This document shows, one piece after another, positions 61,396 through 64,000 of a DNA stretch of 64,000 nt. Positions within the stretch are counted from its first letter, which is position 1. Every line of letters begins with the position of its first letter. Source of the stretch: Sialis fuliginosa (lineage: Eukaryota > Arthropoda > Insecta > Megaloptera > Sialidae). The notes under the pieces are model-generated. The model was not told where the DNA came from. It worked only from the letters and a program-made list of their open reading frames with translations, and did no database searches. A program made the translations under genes and the position numbers. The stretch is from the NCBI GenBank assembly GCA_961205875.1, contig OY540815.1:6200001-6264000 (forward strand), written 5' to 3'.

Positions 61396-61471
61396 TAAAA
61401 ACGCCAAATGTAAGAAAAATCTTCTTTTATGTATACATAAAAGAAGATTTTTCTTACATTTGGCGTTTTTA
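61396..61471. repeat. 76-bp perfect palindrome with no spacer
   Basis: Two 38-bp arms from taaaaacgccaaatgtaag to atgta/tacat are exact reverse complements. It lies 13 bp from the palindrome at 61327, and both share gaaaaatctt. Confidence 0.92.
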
Positions 61472-62267
61472 GGTCCAGGAGTTTGGACTGGGCATTGATG
61501 ACTTCTTTCTTTATAGATAAAATATTATATATATATACAGGGGTTGTTAAAAAAAACTGCGCGAACTATTAGTTGTATATTATATAAAAAAAGCATTTAT
61601 AATGAATATAATTATAACGTCTTAAATAGGTCATATTTGGTATCATTGGAAAGATATAGATATTTTTTTATTGTGACATAGAAATGACATAAATAATTTC
61701 GGAAATAATGAAATATAATTATTAAGTAAACAAAAAAAGCTAAATTTTTATTGAATAATTCGTAGGGATATTGAAATTTATTTACTTATTTATTTTAAAA
61801 ATAGATAAAAAAATAAGACAAAGAGGTAGGTAGTTAAGAATTTTTTTGATTCGATGCGATTTAATGTCCTCTGGGTCACAATTAAAAATAAATTATCATA
61901 ATAGATATACTTTATAAAAAGTTCTATATCAATTAAGCATCACCGCGAAAAGTTAAAATATATTATCTTTTTGCAATTTATATTAATTAAAGTTATAAAA
62001 TGATATATCTGTTATCATTTAAGCGTAAATATTGGTCATAAATTTTTATATATGTTAAAAAAACATAATTAATTAGTCGTTTTTCTGTCATCTCCAAAAA
62101 AAAACTTTTTTAATGTTTATTTACGAGTCAAATCAACTTTTGTAAACTATAAATTACATAACCAAATACCTATTAATTTTTTTCCCATATCAAATCAATT
62201 TTTTTAACACATACAAAAAATACATAACATAAAATACCAGAATCGGTTTTTCAGACCGGCGCTATTA

Positions 62268-62500
62268 ATTCACGTAACGCGCGCACGCACGCACACACGG
62301 CATAAGTGTTTGTGGACAAGTGTTGCGCTCAAACTACAAACAAACAAACTAACAAACAAATGGCAGACCAAGTACATCCGCACGGCTCGGATGTTCGCGA
62401 ACAACTAACTCGCTATCGGCCGCGAGGTTTTCTTCTATCACAGCATCTCTGTACAGACCCAATGCGCGCGCCTAGCGTATGTGTTATCCCTACTCCACTC
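62268..62500. promoter_or_regulatory. CpG-rich block, candidate promoter or 5' exon
   Basis: In an otherwise CpG-poor, AT-rich window this stretch has many CGCG and GCGC steps (acgcgcgcacgcacgc, tcggccgcgagg). On the minus strand a TATAAAA occurs at about 62552-62558 just upstream, which would orient a promoter towards the secreted-protein exon about 17 kb away. The plus-strand ORF is the alternative. The transcription start cannot be fixed from sequence alone. Confidence 0.35.
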
Positions 62501-62581
62501 TGTCTCAGCTCGATGTTTTTCCGACTTTTCTATCGCAAAGTGTGTGTGATATTTTATATGGCGCTAAGTGCTAGTGTTTAG
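62360..62581 (+). CDS. Possible first coding exon or small ORF in a CpG-rich block
   Basis: An ATG at 62360 is preceded by an acaaacaa-type leader, a favourable insect start context, and opens 73 codons to a TAG. The peptide begins MADQVHPHGSDVREQL. A GTATGT donor at about 62478 could end a 39-codon first exon (ending MRAPS). The later part of the frame is hydrophobic and less convincing. No family is recognised. It may simply be part of a CpG-rich promoter. Confidence 0.22.
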   Translation: MADQVHPHGSDVREQLTRYRPRGFLLSQHLCTDPMRAPSVCVIPTPLCLSSMFFRLFYRKVCVIFYMALSASV

Positions 62582-62664
62582 CGATGTTTAGACCAGCGGT
62601 ACTAAAAAATACTAAAGGCACAGTAGCAACTAACAACGTAAAATTACGTATATTCATTTTTAAC

Positions 62665-63170
62665 TTCCCAGCTCGGTCCGAAAATCAAAATCAAAAATGT
62701 CAACATATTTTATGTTTTAAGGTCACTATAGTATATTTACACTATTTTTAGAAGGATGTCTGTGTGTGTGTGTGTATGTATGTAGGTACGTGTCATTTTT
62801 TACGTTCACGAAATCTCGCAAATGAAAAAGCTATTGACTTCGTTGAGGTACCAATCGAAGCGTCTTGACGTTAATATGATCTGAAGAAAGGATTTTTCGA
62901 AATTCAACCCCTAAGGGGGTAAAAAGGAGTGAACAGTTTTTTTTTTGGTTGGATTTTCTTGAAACTTATTGTTAGCATAAATATTCTACAATACAAATAA
63001 TGAAAAATGTATTTCAGTATTTTTTTTGTTATACGTGCCTTGTTATACAGCCATAGAAGGGGTGAAAGGTGAAAACCACCCTCAAAATTTGAATTTTAAA
63101 TACTAATAAATAAGTCTACAATTCATATTTCCTTGGAAACAAACGCAATTAAATTTAAATTGTTCTATTT
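62665..63170 (+). mobile_element. Repeat family C, long copy next to the CpG-rich block
   Basis: It runs from aacttcccagctcggtccg through aaggtcactatagtatattt, a gtgtgtgtgtgtgtatgt run, and aattcaacccctaagggg, to accaccctcaaaatttgaat. Confidence 0.68.
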
Positions 63171-63826
63171 CATTTAAGAATGCAGTGGTTGCCGGGGTTT
63201 TGACGGTACGAATCGTGCATTTTACAGCGGTTTAACCGTGAAAAGGTAACAAACAGACAGACAGACAGACAGAAACACATTCTCATTTATAATATTGATT
63301 AATAATTAATTAAGTCGAAAATTAACTTGCTTATATTTTATGTTACTGTATTTGGGGTTGGGGGATGGAGGGTCAATATAAAATTTTATTATAAAATTTG
63401 TTATAATATTTATTATAAGCTTTCGTTGCATTCGTGCTCCCCTAATACCGCCTGGAGATACGTAAAAAAAATTCAGACTTTGCTTCTATTTTCGAAATAT
63501 TGAAAAAAAACACTATATCAAAATTTGAAATAATAAAAAATAAGGACATATTTAGGGGGAGGTTGAGAAATATAATAAAAAATAACATAATTTTTATCAT
63601 CTTTGCTATGCTTTAGATAATTGTTAAAAATAAAACAAATGAAAATTTAAATAAATATTAATTGAGGGTGAGGGGGGGGGGGGTACATAGTAAATTTTCC
63701 CTGAGCACAAAAATCTTTAGTTACGGTGCTGGACATAACGTTAGCCTACTTGAGAATAGTAAAGTTTAAATAAAATATTTAAAAATGATTTCTTAACTTA
63801 ATCAATCCTAGAATTATACAATAACT

Positions 63827-64000
63827 AGCTGGGCCCGCACGGCTACGCTCACGTGGACTACGGGATTATTGTTTAGGATTTAAAAATTAAGTACAAACAC
63901 GATTAGTTATTACATATTGCAATAAAAACCAAACAACACTTATTACCTACCTAACAAAAACGAATCAGAACAAAAAGTAAAAATAATTTTTGTTCAATTT
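63827..64000 (+). mobile_element. 'ctagctg' repeat head, cut by the window edge
   Basis: It starts actagctgggcccgcacgg and follows the repeat at 10040 through aaccaaacaacacttatta, then gtaaaaataatttttgttca. It lacks the MITE present in the copy at 10040. Confidence 0.65.

Overview
This window looks like intron or intergenic DNA from an arthropod, most probably a moth or butterfly. It is strongly AT-rich and has no long open reading frame. It carries sequence styles I associate with Lepidoptera: the 'gaagtcggttaaaaa' tail, 'ctagctg-acccgcg' modules ending in 'cggttcagcggtttagccgtga', and many nested short DNA transposons. The order-level call is inference from repeat style.

Genes. The only coding sequence I can support well is one minus-strand exon at 44994-45137: a good acceptor, a start codon, an apparent signal peptide, and a consensus donor. 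Two phase-compatible minus-strand open segments further downstream (23384-23470 and 2275-2491) could be later exons, but that is speculative. A CpG-rich block at 62268-62500 is the best promoter candidate. It also holds a short plus-strand ORF with a good start context.

Repeats. Most of the recognisable structure is mobile DNA. (1) hAT-type non-autonomous elements, many with exact 8-bp target duplications (1061-1722, 2708-3019, 15111-15964, 29737-30057, 32108-32439, 53108-53633, 58346-58657; 22440-23233 is probably of the same kind). (2) TA-flanked MITEs and giant foldbacks (5502-6204, 17076-17368, 29553-30376, 32531-33109, 34780-35070, 39698-40654, 43013-43305, 45474-46246, 54310-54860). (3) Harbinger-like MITEs with 3-bp TTA/TAA duplications (5467-6360, 10176-10507, 17005-17769, 17567-17754). 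(4) An eight-copy family with 'TAAGGTACTGGCACCAG' ends. (5) Retroelement-type insertions with 10-13 bp duplications: a truncated retroposed fragment at 7326-7547, and a foldback family at 9034-9312 and 49761-49962, with a single arm at 36838-36975.

The most interesting signal is that last foldback family. Each arm carries a sequence that can fold as a hammerhead ribozyme, which together with the variable-length duplications suggests a Penelope-like retroelement origin. Nesting is frequent, and several insertions can be proven by empty sites elsewhere in the same window. The neatest case is a 159-bp tandem repeat at about 31985-33285, in which one unit was split by a hAT element and the next by a TA element. 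Stretches not listed as repeats are AT-rich single-copy-looking DNA in which I see no gene.
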